From: Lysobacterales bacterium
GTDB lineage: Bacteria > Pseudomonadota > Gammaproteobacteria > Xanthomonadales > Xanthomonadaceae
DNA: 64,000 nucleotides
Assembly (NCBI GenBank): GCA_016718605.1
Contig: JADKCY010000002.1
Coordinates: 248,001-312,000 of the forward strand
Reading direction: 5' to 3'
In this document: positions 1 to 8,883 of the stretch, in pieces
How positions within the stretch are numbered: position 1 is the stretch's first letter
Layout of the letters: every line of letters starts with the position of its first letter
Made by a program: the position numbers and the translations under genes
The notes under the pieces: generated by a model
What the model saw: the letters and a program-made list of their open reading frames with translations, nothing else
What the model was told of the DNA's origin: nothing
The model's database searches: none

Positions 1-44
1 CTCGCTGCGTGGCCGCGTGTTGACTGGCGCAGACTGAGCGCCGC

Positions 45-1853
45 TCAGCGTCCGCGCAAAAACAGCTTGTCCAACTCCGCCATGCTGAGTTGAATCCAGG
101 TCGGGCGGCCGTGATTGCATTGTCCTGAGCGTTCGGTGGCCTCCATATCGCGCAGCAGTGCATTCATCTCGGCCAAATTGAGCTGACGATTGGCGCGCAC
201 CGAGGTATGACAAGCCAAGGTCGCCAACAACTCGTTGCCAAGTTCGGCCACACGGCGGGTTTGTCCGTGTTCAATCAGATCTGCCAACACGTCCAGCACC
301 AATTGACGTGCATCCGCTCCCGCAAGCAACACCGGAACCGAACGCACACTCAACGATTGTGGCCCGCTGCGCTGAACGTCGATGCCCCACTCGGCCAAAC
401 GTTCCGACTCGCGCTCTGCACAATCTGCTTCACGCTCACTGACACTCATCGCCACCGGAACCAGTAAGGGCTGCGACTGTACGCCTTGCCCTTCACGCGC
501 GTTCTTGAGTCGTTCGTATGTGATGCGCTCGTGTGCTGCATGCATATCGATCAGCACCAACCCTTGCGCGTTCTGCGCCAGCACATAGACACCATGCAAC
601 TGGGCCAGGGCATAACCGAGCGGCGGCGCCCGACTGAGGTCCATCGCTGGCATTGCCACGTGCGCAGGTGCTGCCGCATAGAGCGCAGCATAAGCGGCTA
701 CCTGTTCGCGCACGGGTAACGCCATTGAAGGCTGTTGTGGCCGTGACGATCCGGCATGGGCGGGCGACGCCAATCGGTAATCCAGCGCCTCAGGACTCGG
801 CAGCGGACCGGAGAGTCCATTCGAGACGCCCTCCACGGTGTTTGCCGCTACGCCCGCACGAGCACCCGCCAGTGCTTCATGCAGGCTGCGAAAGACAAAG
901 TCGTGCACTAGCCGGCCATCGCGGAAGCGCACTTCATGCTTTGCCGGATGCACGTTGACATCGACGCGGCGCGGGTCGATGTCCAGGAACAAAACGAAGG
1001 CCGCATGGCGGCCATGAAACAGCACATCTGCATAGGCTTGCTTGACCGCATGCGCGACCAGACGATCCTTCACATAACGCCCGTTGACGAAGAAGAACTG
1101 CTGATCGGTCTGACTACGCGACGCTGTGGGCAAGCCAACCCAACCGTGCAAGCGCAGACCAGCCGCTTCGGCGCTGACACGCAACGCAGCGGGCGCGAAC
1201 GCGTCACCCAAGGCTTCAGTCAATCGCTTGTGCACATCAAGCTCGACGTGCACGGCACGAAAATGCCGAATCGGCTTGCCGTTGTGCTGAATGCGAAACT
1301 CCACGTCCATGCGCGCCAGCGCCAAGGTCCGCACCAAATCTTCAACATGGCCCAATTCGGTGCGTTCGGCACGCAGAAATTTGCGCCGTGCGGGGACGCT
1401 GAAAAACAGATCTCGCACTTCGATGCTGGTGCCCAGCGGATGCGCCGCAGGCACGCCCGCCAGCACGCGGCCGTTCTCGACTTCGACGCGGTGCGCCTGC
1501 GCCTGATCGGCAGGGCGCGAGGTGATGGCAAACTTCGACACCGACGCAATAGACGGCAATGCCTCGCCACGAAACCCCAAGGTCGCGACGCACTCCAAAT
1601 CGTCCAAGCTGGTGATTTTGCTGGTCGCATGTCGCGACAAGGCCAGCGGCAACTCGTCTGCGGCAATGCCGACACCATCATCGCGGATGCGGATCAGGCG
1701 GATACCGCCCTCTTCCAAATCGATGTCGATCCGACTGGCACCGGCGTCCAGCGCGTTCTCCAGCAACTCCTTTACCACCGAGGCAGGACGCTCAACCACT
1801 TCGCCCGCGGCAATCTGGTTGATCAGGGTTTCAGGCAGCAGTTGAATCGGCAC
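45..1853 (-). CDS. mutL: DNA mismatch repair protein MutL
   Basis: MutL couples MutS mismatch recognition to strand incision in the cytoplasm. The 602-residue protein has the full GHKL ATPase head: the ENALDAG motif near residue 33, DDGVGI, and TLGFRGEALPSIASV near residue 95. The C-terminal dimerisation domain carries DMHAAHERITYE at residues 436-447, which fits the DQHAx2Ex4E metal-binding motif of endonuclease-type MutL with Gln changed to Met. The supporting ACHTSVRANR and CNHGRPT motifs are also present. MutL of this type normally nicks DNA itself in species without MutH; that role is inferred. The gene lies 123 bp downstream of amiC on the same strand, the usual amiB/C-mutL pairing. The start MPIQLLPETLINQIAAGEV is the canonical N-terminus, so both length and start are secure. 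Confidence 0.97.
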   Translation of the reverse strand: MPIQLLPETLINQIAAGEVVERPASVVKELLENALDAGASRIDIDLEEGGIRLIRIRDDGVGIAADELPLALSRHATSKITSLDDLECVATLGFRGEALPSIASVSKFAITSRPADQAQAHRVEVENGRVLAGVPAAHPLGTSIEVRDLFFSVPARRKFLRAERTELGHVEDLVRTLALARMDVEFRIQHNGKPIRHFRAVHVELDVHKRLTEALGDAFAPAALRVSAEAAGLRLHGWVGLPTASRSQTDQQFFFVNGRYVKDRLVAHAVKQAYADVLFHGRHAAFVLFLDIDPRRVDVNVHPAKHEVRFRDGRLVHDFVFRSLHEALAGARAGVAANTVEGVSNGLSGPLPSPEALDYRLASPAHAGSSRPQQPSMALPVREQVAAYAALYAAAPAHVAMPAMDLSRAPPLGYALAQLHGVYVLAQNAQGLVLIDMHAAHERITYERLKNAREGQGVQSQPLLVPVAMSVSEREADCAERESERLAEWGIDVQRSGPQSLSVRSVPVLLAGADARQLVLDVLADLIEHGQTRRVAELGNELLATLACHTSVRANRQLNLAEMNALLRDMEATERSGQCNHGRPTWIQLSMAELDKLFLRGR

Positions 1854-1976
1854 GCGTTGATCGTCCGCATCAAAGGGACGCGCATGATAAGTCCTGCCGG
1901 CACTGGTCTGTTGGCGGGTGTTGCATCAACGCTGGGACAGTGCCAATCGCGCTATCGCGCGCGGACGGCTCCGCGA

Positions 1977-3308
1977 TCAAGCACCAGGAATCTGTAACCG
2001 ATCACCCACTTTCACCACATCACCGCGCAGGCGATTGGCCGTACGCAGTGAGCTCAGGCTGATGCCATGCTGGTTGGCAATGTGGCTGAGCGTCTCGCCA
2101 CGCGAGACGACGTGCTGGCGGGCACGCGGACGTGCGTTCGATGCCAGCCAGCTTCCCGGGGGCGGCTGCAAATGGAAGTAGTCCTGCACGCCATCCACGA
2201 TGGCCGCCGCCAGCCGTTGCCGATGCGCCGGGTCGTTGAGCTTGCGCTCTTCGCCGGGATTACTGATGAACGCGGTTTCGATGAGCATCGAGGGCACATC
2301 AGGCGAACGCAACACCACAAAATTGGCACGTTCGACATCCGGCTTGTGGGTTTTGCCGACGCGCTTCATGGCCGACAAGACATAGTTGGCAATATCATCG
2401 GATGCCTTCATGGTGGCACTTTGTGCCAGATCCAGCAGCACTGCCGCCAAGGTGTCGTCCTTGTCATCCAGCTTGACGCCGCCGACTAGATCGGAGGCAT
2501 TTTCGCGGGCTGCCAGCCAGCGTGTGGCTTCGTTGGTGGCGCCGCGCGTGGACAGCACGTAAACCGACGACCCGGACGCGGTCTGTCGATGAAAGGCGTC
2601 TGCATGAATGCTGACGAACAGGTCGGCCTGAGCATCGCGCGCGCGGCGATAGCGGCGTTCGAGTGGAATGAAGTAGTCGCCATCACGAATCAACACAGCC
2701 TTGAAGCCGCGTTCGGCGTTGATCTGGCGAGCCAACTCGCGCGCCACCGCCAGCGTGATGTTTTTCTCGCGCGATCCGCCGGGGCCGATGGCGCCAGGAT
2801 CTTCGCCGCCATGTCCTGCATCAATGGCAATGATCACGTCACGGTCCGCGGACGGAACTACCTGCTGCACAGTGCGCGCTACTGCTGGTGCGCTGGTGGA
2901 CGACACCGGCAGATCAACCACCAAACGATGACCATGGCCTTCCGCAGGCGGCAGCAGGAAGGACTTCGGTCGGGCTGCCTCATTCAGATCGAGCACGATT
3001 CGCAGATCTGCTTCGCCTTGTTTGCCAGTGCGAACCTGACGCAGCAAGCCCTTTGATACGTCCTGCAATCGGAACGTGCTGGACAATGAGGCACCTTCGA
3101 GATCGAGCACCAAACGGTCCGGACCACTCAGGGCAAACAACTTGTAGCCGACTTCGCCGCTCAAATCGACCACCACGCGGGTTGAATCCGGGCTCGCCCA
3201 AACACGCAAATCGCGAACTTCAGTGGCGTGCGCACTGGAAATCCCAGCCAACCAAATGAGGCTAAGCAAGGCCAATTGCATTGGGTCGAGTCGTCGGAAC
3301 AAGCGCAT
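1977..3308 (-). CDS. amiC: N-acetylmuramoyl-L-alanine amidase (AmiB/AmiC type) with LysM
   Basis: This is a periplasmic amidase that cuts the lactyl-peptide bond of peptidoglycan during daughter-cell separation. The order in 443 residues is: signal peptide (hydrophobic about 10-28, ending AHA), AMIN domain (about 30-130) that targets the septum, Amidase_3 zinc domain starting at AIDAGHGGEDPGAIG with the zinc-ligand segment SIHADAF, and a C-terminal LysM (VSRGETLSHIANQHGISL) that binds glycan. The LysM tail is typical of AmiB-like enzymes of this lineage. It precedes mutL on the same strand. The tsaE gene, often directly upstream of this amidase, is absent: the upstream neighbour is a divergent antiporter. 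The choice between the names amiB and amiC is arbitrary from sequence alone. Confidence 0.93.
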   Translation of the reverse strand: MRLFRRLDPMQLALLSLIWLAGISSAHATEVRDLRVWASPDSTRVVVDLSGEVGYKLFALSGPDRLVLDLEGASLSSTFRLQDVSKGLLRQVRTGKQGEADLRIVLDLNEAARPKSFLLPPAEGHGHRLVVDLPVSSTSAPAVARTVQQVVPSADRDVIIAIDAGHGGEDPGAIGPGGSREKNITLAVARELARQINAERGFKAVLIRDGDYFIPLERRYRRARDAQADLFVSIHADAFHRQTASGSSVYVLSTRGATNEATRWLAARENASDLVGGVKLDDKDDTLAAVLLDLAQSATMKASDDIANYVLSAMKRVGKTHKPDVERANFVVLRSPDVPSMLIETAFISNPGEERKLNDPAHRQRLAAAIVDGVQDYFHLQPPPGSWLASNARPRARQHVVSRGETLSHIANQHGISLSSLRTANRLRGDVVKVGDRLQIPGA

Positions 3309-3526
3309 GTCCTCAATTCAACCGCAGACACCGGTCGATTGCAAGATAAATTCACTTCTAAATCTGATACCTGCGGTGTGTTTCTCGAATTTCTTGTAGA
3401 TGCAACGCCGGGTATTTACCCGCCTGCAGCAGCGACGCCATGTAGCGATGCCTCCGACATCGAGGCACTCTGGCTCGAACTGCACACTTTCGCCAAACTA
3501 CGCGACCAAGCTTCTGGACATTGCCC

Positions 3527-4501
3527 ATGTTGTTTGCATTGCTCGCCCTACTTGCCGGCCTTGCCTTGCTGATCTGGAGCGCTGATCGCTTCGTGCATGG
3601 TGCTGCGGCAGTCGCCGGACATTTCGGCATGCCGCCATTGTTGATCGGCATGGTGGTGGTCGGCTTTGGCACCTCCGCTCCCGAGTTGGTGGTATCGGTG
3701 CTTGCCGCCAAACAAGGCAATGCCGGGCTCGCGCTGGGCAATGCCTATGGTTCCAACATCGGCAATATCGGATTGATCCTGGGCATCTCCGCCTTGCTGA
3801 CTCCCATCGCGGTGCACTCGAATGTGCTGCGCAAGGAGCTGCCCATACTGTTGGCGGTGACCTTGCTCGCCGCATGGCAAGTCTACGATGGCCATATTGC
3901 CCGAAGCGAGTCCTGGCTGCTGCTCGGCGTGTTCGGCCTGGTGATGGGATGGTCCATCTGGCAGGGATTGCGCAAAGCACCCGACGCCTTTGGCGACGAA
4001 ACAGCGCAGGAACTGCGGAACCACCCGATTCCGCTGCGCAACGCGGTCCTTTGGCTGGTGATCGGCCTTGTGGCCCTGATCCTGAGTTCCCGCGTGCTGG
4101 TTTGGGGCGCCGTCGAAATCGCAACGGCATTCGGCGTCAGTGATCTGGTGATCGGCCTGACCGTGGTCGCCATTGGCACCTCGCTGCCGGAACTGGCGTC
4201 CTCACTGATCGCCGTCAAACGTGGCGAACACGACATCGCGCTCGGCAACGTTTTGGGGTCGAACCTCTTCAACACGCTAGCCGTGGTCGGAGTCGCGGGC
4301 GTGATCCAGCCGCTGAGTGCGGGGCCGGAGATTTTTCAGCGCGACATGCTGACCATGCTCGCGTTCACGGCCGTTCTGTTTGTTTTTGGCTACGGTTTTC
4401 GTGGACCGGCGCGCATCAATCGTTTTGAGGGCGGAACGCTAGTGCTCGCGTATTTGGCGTACAACGCGTATCTGCTCACCACCCAATTCAGCGCACACTA
4501 A
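3527..4501 (+). CDS. Calcium/sodium antiporter, CaCA family (YrbG type)
   Basis: Inner-membrane cation exchanger of about 324 residues. It is almost wholly hydrophobic, with the two inverted alpha-repeats that define the CaCA superfamily: GTSAPELVVSVLAA followed by GNAYGSNIGN in the first half, and GTSLPELASSLIAV followed by GNVLGSNLFN in the second. The acidic PE residues and the GSN turns form the cation site in the family. Length agrees with bacterial YrbG proteins. An in-frame TTG lies two codons upstream, but the ATG at 3527 gives the natural hydrophobic N-terminus (MLFALLALLAGLALLIWSAD). It is divergent from amiC and its 3' end overlaps the convergent DUF3025 gene by 14 bp. Ion specificity cannot be read from sequence. 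Confidence 0.9.
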   Translation: MLFALLALLAGLALLIWSADRFVHGAAAVAGHFGMPPLLIGMVVVGFGTSAPELVVSVLAAKQGNAGLALGNAYGSNIGNIGLILGISALLTPIAVHSNVLRKELPILLAVTLLAAWQVYDGHIARSESWLLLGVFGLVMGWSIWQGLRKAPDAFGDETAQELRNHPIPLRNAVLWLVIGLVALILSSRVLVWGAVEIATAFGVSDLVIGLTVVAIGTSLPELASSLIAVKRGEHDIALGNVLGSNLFNTLAVVGVAGVIQPLSAGPEIFQRDMLTMLAFTAVLFVFGYGFRGPARINRFEGGTLVLAYLAYNAYLLTTQFSAH

Positions 4502-5339
4502 CAGGCGGAGAAAACGACATCGGCAACGGGTAGTGACGCCCATCCCGTAGGGGTTGAAAACACGGCGCACTGCGCAGAAACGCCTCCTCCGAACACTGCG
4601 CATGCCAGCCGGGCAAGACGGCCAGCGGCAATGGTCGTAGTTCCAATGGATCGTTAAGCACCCCTCCGCACGCAATGGCATCGGCGATCCCTGCCATCCA
4701 GGCAGCGTCCGTCACGTCGGATTGCGCCCGTATCAGCATCGCCTTGCCGACCAGCAAGCGTGATGGGTCCAGGGCATGTTCGAGCACCGCATGACCAAAC
4801 ACAATCACACGCATCGCCTCCGGCTCAGCGTGCAGACGCTGCCCCAGCATCGGCCAATCATGCGCATCCCAATGGGCCAGCGCGGCATCATCGCAGAGAC
4901 GCACGGCCACACCTGCTTCATCGAAATGGGTCAGTGCGCACTGGGCACGCGTACGTTCGCGCGGACCGATTCGCGCCACATCATCCGCTTGACGCTGGTT
5001 GAGTGCCGACTTCATGGCCGACCATCGCAGCCAGATCATCGCATTCAACAAATCGTGCCAATTCTCGAGCCGGGTCGGAATCTCACCGCGGGAATGAATG
5101 CGCGTTTCATAGTGCATGCCATCATCCAGCAGGCCGTCGGTCTGCGCCACAAAACGCATGACGCGTCCAGTCTGCGCATGTCGCAAATGGCTGCCGCGGC
5201 TATTCAACAGATCGAGCGATGGCCAGTCCTCCATGCGCAGCAAATCCAGCGCATCACCATAGGACGCAAAGGCGGGATGCTCGAACACCTCGCGGGCGAC
5301 TGTCTTCCGTTCAGGAGCGATGAAACGACGCTTTGCCAT
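4488..5339 (-). CDS. DUF3025 domain-containing protein
   Basis: This is a cytoplasmic protein of about 283 residues without a signal peptide or membrane segment. It shows the WHDLLNAMIWLRWSAMKSAL block near residue 95, which I recognise as the core of the DUF3025 family of uncharacterised proteobacterial proteins; the HARTG-like region before it and the C-terminal LPGWH segment also fit. The start lies immediately behind rimO: an in-frame TTG at 5345 overlaps the rimO stop, and the ATG two codons further (5339) is the more likely start. Either way translation is probably coupled to rimO. The 3' end runs 14 bp into the antiporter gene on the other strand. No function is known to me. Confidence 0.8.
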   Translation of the reverse strand: MAKRRFIAPERKTVAREVFEHPAFASYGDALDLLRMEDWPSLDLLNSRGSHLRHAQTGRVMRFVAQTDGLLDDGMHYETRIHSRGEIPTRLENWHDLLNAMIWLRWSAMKSALNQRQADDVARIGPRERTRAQCALTHFDEAGVAVRLCDDAALAHWDAHDWPMLGQRLHAEPEAMRVIVFGHAVLEHALDPSRLLVGKAMLIRAQSDVTDAAWMAGIADAIACGGVLNDPLELRPLPLAVLPGWHAQCSEEAFLRSAPCFQPLRDGRHYPLPMSFSPPVSVR

Positions 5340-5341
5340 GC

Positions 5342-6691
5342 TCAATCGTCGCCGAATTCGTCCTCGTCGACACCGACCAGACCGAACAAATCGTGCTCGT
5401 CACTACCCATGATGCGCACGTCAACGATGTCGCCGGGCTTCAGTCCAGCCGCTTCACCATCCTGGATTTGCACCAGACCATCGATCTCCGGCGCATCAAA
5501 ACGTGAACGACCAATCGCGAGTTCGCCATCCAGCAAATCGATCAACACCGATTGCACCGTGCCCACTTTCGCAGCCAGACGCTGCTCGCTGATTTCTGCC
5601 TGTCGCGCCATGAATCGCTCCAAGCGCTCGGCCTTGATTTCTTCCGGCACAGCATCTGGCAAATCGTTGGCGTGCGCGCCATGCACTGGCGAATAGGCAA
5701 ATGCGCCCACGCGGTCGAGTTGCGCTTCGTCGAGAAAGTCCAGCAACTCCTCGAACTCGGCCTCGGTTTCACCTGGAAAGCCCACGATGAAGGTGCTGCG
5801 AATCGCCATCTCCGGGCAGATGTCGCGCCAGCGTTTGATGCGCTCAAGTGTCTTGTCCACCGCACCTGGACGTTTCATCAGTTTGAGGATGCGCGGGCTG
5901 GCATGCTGAAACGGCACGTCGAGATATGGCAACACCTTGCCCTCGGCCATCAGCGGAATGACCTCATCGACATGCGGATACGGGTAGACGTAATGGAGGC
6001 GTGTCCACGCTCCGAGCTCCGACAAGCCCTCGCAAAGACTCTTCATGCGCGTTGCGTAGGACCTCTCGCGCCACTGCCGCTCGGCATACTTCACATCGAC
6101 GCCATAGGCCGAAGTGTCCTGCGACACCACCAGCAATTCACGCACACCGCCGCGCACCAGTTTTTCCGCCTCGCGCAACACTTCGTCCACCGGTCGGCTG
6201 ACCAGATCACCACGCATGCTCGGGATGATGCAGAAGCTGCAGCGATGGTTGCAGCCTTCGGATATCTTCAGATAGGCGTAGTGCTTGGGAGTCAGTTTCA
6301 GGCCGTAGTCCGGTACCAGATCGATGAAGGGATCGTGCTTGGGCGGCACCACGGCATGCACGGCTTGCATCACGGTGGCGTAGTCCTGCGGACCCGAGAT
6401 CGATAGCACTTCCGGATGCGCCTGCCGAATCTCGTCCGGGCGCTTGCCCAGACATCCGGTGACGATCACGCGACCATTTTCTGCCAGCGCCTCGCCAATC
6501 GCGTCGAGTGACTCATCCACTGCGGAATCGATGAAGCCGCAGGTGTTGACCACCACCACATCAGCCGCGTCATAGGTCGCGACGATTTCGTAGCCTTCAA
6601 TCCGCAACTGGGTGAGGATGCGCTCGGAATCCACCAGGGCTTTGGGGCAACCCAGACTGACGAAACCGACACGGGGATTGGACTTGGACAT
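5342..6691 (-). CDS. rimO: Ribosomal protein S12 methylthiotransferase RimO
   Basis: RimO is a radical-SAM enzyme that adds a methylthio group to the conserved Asp of ribosomal protein S12. The 449-residue protein shows the N-terminal UPF0004 domain (VGFVSLGCPKALVDSERIL, with further cysteines in NTCGFID and VTGCLG), which holds the auxiliary Fe-S cluster. The radical-SAM motif CNHRCSFC lies near residue 148, and there is a C-terminal TRAM domain ending in an acidic tail. GCPKALVDSE and IPSMRGDLVSRP separate RimO from MiaB. Length is normal. It is followed directly by the DUF3025 gene, which probably shares its transcript. Confidence 0.96.
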   Translation of the reverse strand: MSKSNPRVGFVSLGCPKALVDSERILTQLRIEGYEIVATYDAADVVVVNTCGFIDSAVDESLDAIGEALAENGRVIVTGCLGKRPDEIRQAHPEVLSISGPQDYATVMQAVHAVVPPKHDPFIDLVPDYGLKLTPKHYAYLKISEGCNHRCSFCIIPSMRGDLVSRPVDEVLREAEKLVRGGVRELLVVSQDTSAYGVDVKYAERQWRERSYATRMKSLCEGLSELGAWTRLHYVYPYPHVDEVIPLMAEGKVLPYLDVPFQHASPRILKLMKRPGAVDKTLERIKRWRDICPEMAIRSTFIVGFPGETEAEFEELLDFLDEAQLDRVGAFAYSPVHGAHANDLPDAVPEEIKAERLERFMARQAEISEQRLAAKVGTVQSVLIDLLDGELAIGRSRFDAPEIDGLVQIQDGEAAGLKPGDIVDVRIMGSDEHDLFGLVGVDEDEFGDD

Positions 6692-6754
6692 GGCAATGGC
6701 TGTGGTGAACGGCTGCGGATTGTAAGCCGCAGGTCGTCGAGTGTCCGAATTCCC

Positions 6755-8737
6755 TTACCAAACCGCCGCGCGAGCTGCCTCCGGCAAACGCATCTCACTA
6801 CCTTCATGACAGCGGTAAACGCTGGAAAAACCGTTGTGATGTGCCAACGGTCCATTGACGCGGAAGGCATTCGGCGCCGTTGCCATACTCAAGGCACTCA
6901 AACGAGTCGCCGCCTCGCGGCTGTTCTGCTTCCAGACCTGCGCCCAGCTCAGAAAAAAACGCTGCGCCGAGCTACTGCCTTGCACACCGGGACCAGCCTC
7001 GCCCCCCGCTGCCACGAACGCCGCCCACGCAATCTGCAATCCCCCCAGATCGGCAATGTTCTCGTACAACGTGGCATTGCCATCCAGCGTAAAGCCCGGC
7101 AGCACCTCGAACGCGCTGTACTGGCTGATCAGCGGACGTACACGCAGGGCAAATGCCTCGGCCTCCGCAACCTGCCACCACGCCACTTGCTGGCCGCTCG
7201 CGTTGATCGTTGCCCCCTTGCCGTCCACCGCGTGCATCAGCTCGCGCGCGATCAGCGATCCAAGCCCACCCCATTGCGACGCCAGGTCAGCAGCCGGATC
7301 AAACAGCGGCGCCTGCAAGGCGCCGGCCGGAATCAGCAGGCGGTTTTCTTCCACCACGTAGAACGGCAGCGCACTGGTCGCGGGAATCGGCCATGCCGTG
7401 GTATTGCCATCCGCACGCCAGCGCTGCACCTGTTCCGCTTTGGCGATTGCCATCAGACTGGCGATCAGATGCTGTGAATCGGGCATCGGCAAGGGTCGTG
7501 CTGGCGTTGCTGGACCGCCGATCTCCACCCGCAAGGCGTCGAGCTTCTTCAGTGCTTCTGCGCGCGCCGACTCGCCCATCCACAGCGCTTTGGCAATGGC
7601 CACGCGATACTGTGCAATGACAGCGTCGACGAGCCCTTGCGCAGCGACCCTGCGCGCCTCATCCGCATGCGCGGCGGCATAGCTGGCCGCCAGTTCCGGC
7701 GCTAGCACGCGTCGGACCGTCGCCACTGCTTGCTGTTCTGGCGACGGCGCTGCTTCGCCTGACAGAGTCTGTCGGTAAAGTTCGTCGTAGGCCTGCGCGT
7801 AAACGCCACCGAGATAGGGCGCAGCCCGATGCATCAAGTGGAACCGAAACCACGCTTTCCATTGCGCTACCGGCAGACCGGCGACCTTTTGATCGAGCGC
7901 CGCCATAAAGCTGCTATGTGGCGCAGAGACCTCCTCCACGTCACGCGCGCCCAAGGTCCGCAGCAGCGCCTTGAAGCCCAGATTCGGATAACTGCGATCG
8001 AGTTGCTTCACCGGCAATGGACGAAAGCCGTTGGCCGGATCCGCCAACTGCGCCAGCGACAGCGAGGCACTCGCCAGATCAGTTTCCACCTGCAGCACCA
8101 GCGCCGAGTTTGCCGCCGCACCCGCATCCCCAGACAATCCCAGCAAGCGCTCGATATAGGCACGATAGGTCGCACGAATCTGCAGCACCTGCGCATCCTC
8201 ACGCAGGTAGTAGTCACGATCCGGCAACCCTAGACCGGCCTGGGTGATGAACACCATGCGCCGCTCACGCTGCCCCGGCACCGCCGACTGGCCCAGATTG
8301 AACAACACCGGCACACCCGCTGCGTGCCAATCGCCAATCAGCTTCTGCACATCCTTGCCGCGTTTGAGCTTGTCGATGCGCGCAAACCACGGCTGCAGGT
8401 CCGTCAATCCTGCCTGCTCGATGGCGCGCTCATTCAGCGCTGCCGCATACAGTGCACCGACAGTCGTCTGCGGCGATGCCGCCAGCAGAGCCTGCAACTG
8501 GGATTGCGCGATTTGTGTCTGCGTCTCAAGCAAACCCACCGAGGCATCAGCGTCCGGAATGGGAGTCGCGCTCAACCATCGGCCATTCGCGTGGCGATAA
8601 AAATCCTTGCATGCGGGCGTCTGTGCATCGACATCGGCCAGAACCGGCAGGCCCTGCGCCGACACAGCTGCACTCAAGCCCAGACCCGCCGCAAGCAACG
8701 CACGGACCACCGTTACCATCATCAAACGAGTACGCAT
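6755..8737 (-). CDS. M13 (neprilysin-like) family protein with a lost zinc site
   Basis: A secreted protein of 660 residues (signal peptide about 1-27, ending VSA) with the overall architecture of M13 metallopeptidases. An N-terminal Peptidase_M13_N lobe opens with CKDFYRHANGRWL, the catalytic lobe follows, and the protein ends in the usual AVW. The catalytic site is gone. HExxH reads RELMH (R498-E499-L-M-H502), so the first zinc His is Arg. The transition-state His that precedes the FR motif is Thr (TAPNAFRV). The substrate-binding NAxY segment reads ALPFY. The third zinc ligand in ENIADLGG is kept. The reading frame is intact over its whole length, so it is likely a folded pseudo-enzyme, perhaps binding peptides or regulating an active paralogue; that role is inference. 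An active M13 gene lies at 11353-13404. Confidence 0.85.
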   Translation of the reverse strand: MRTRLMMVTVVRALLAAGLGLSAAVSAQGLPVLADVDAQTPACKDFYRHANGRWLSATPIPDADASVGLLETQTQIAQSQLQALLAASPQTTVGALYAAALNERAIEQAGLTDLQPWFARIDKLKRGKDVQKLIGDWHAAGVPVLFNLGQSAVPGQRERRMVFITQAGLGLPDRDYYLREDAQVLQIRATYRAYIERLLGLSGDAGAAANSALVLQVETDLASASLSLAQLADPANGFRPLPVKQLDRSYPNLGFKALLRTLGARDVEEVSAPHSSFMAALDQKVAGLPVAQWKAWFRFHLMHRAAPYLGGVYAQAYDELYRQTLSGEAAPSPEQQAVATVRRVLAPELAASYAAAHADEARRVAAQGLVDAVIAQYRVAIAKALWMGESARAEALKKLDALRVEIGGPATPARPLPMPDSQHLIASLMAIAKAEQVQRWRADGNTTAWPIPATSALPFYVVEENRLLIPAGALQAPLFDPAADLASQWGGLGSLIARELMHAVDGKGATINASGQQVAWWQVAEAEAFALRVRPLISQYSAFEVLPGFTLDGNATLYENIADLGGLQIAWAAFVAAGGEAGPGVQGSSSAQRFFLSWAQVWKQNSREAATRLSALSMATAPNAFRVNGPLAHHNGFSSVYRCHEGSEMRLPEAARAAVW

Positions 8738-8883
8738 CAGGACATCACATCAGGGAAAGCAGGACGCCTATTGTGCCCGATGCACCGCGAGCGTCCTGTC
8801 CTCAAATCACCTAGGCACACGCTGACGCCCGCCATCGGCAATCACCGCAGTCAACGGCGTCGCAAGACGTATCCGAGAACCAG

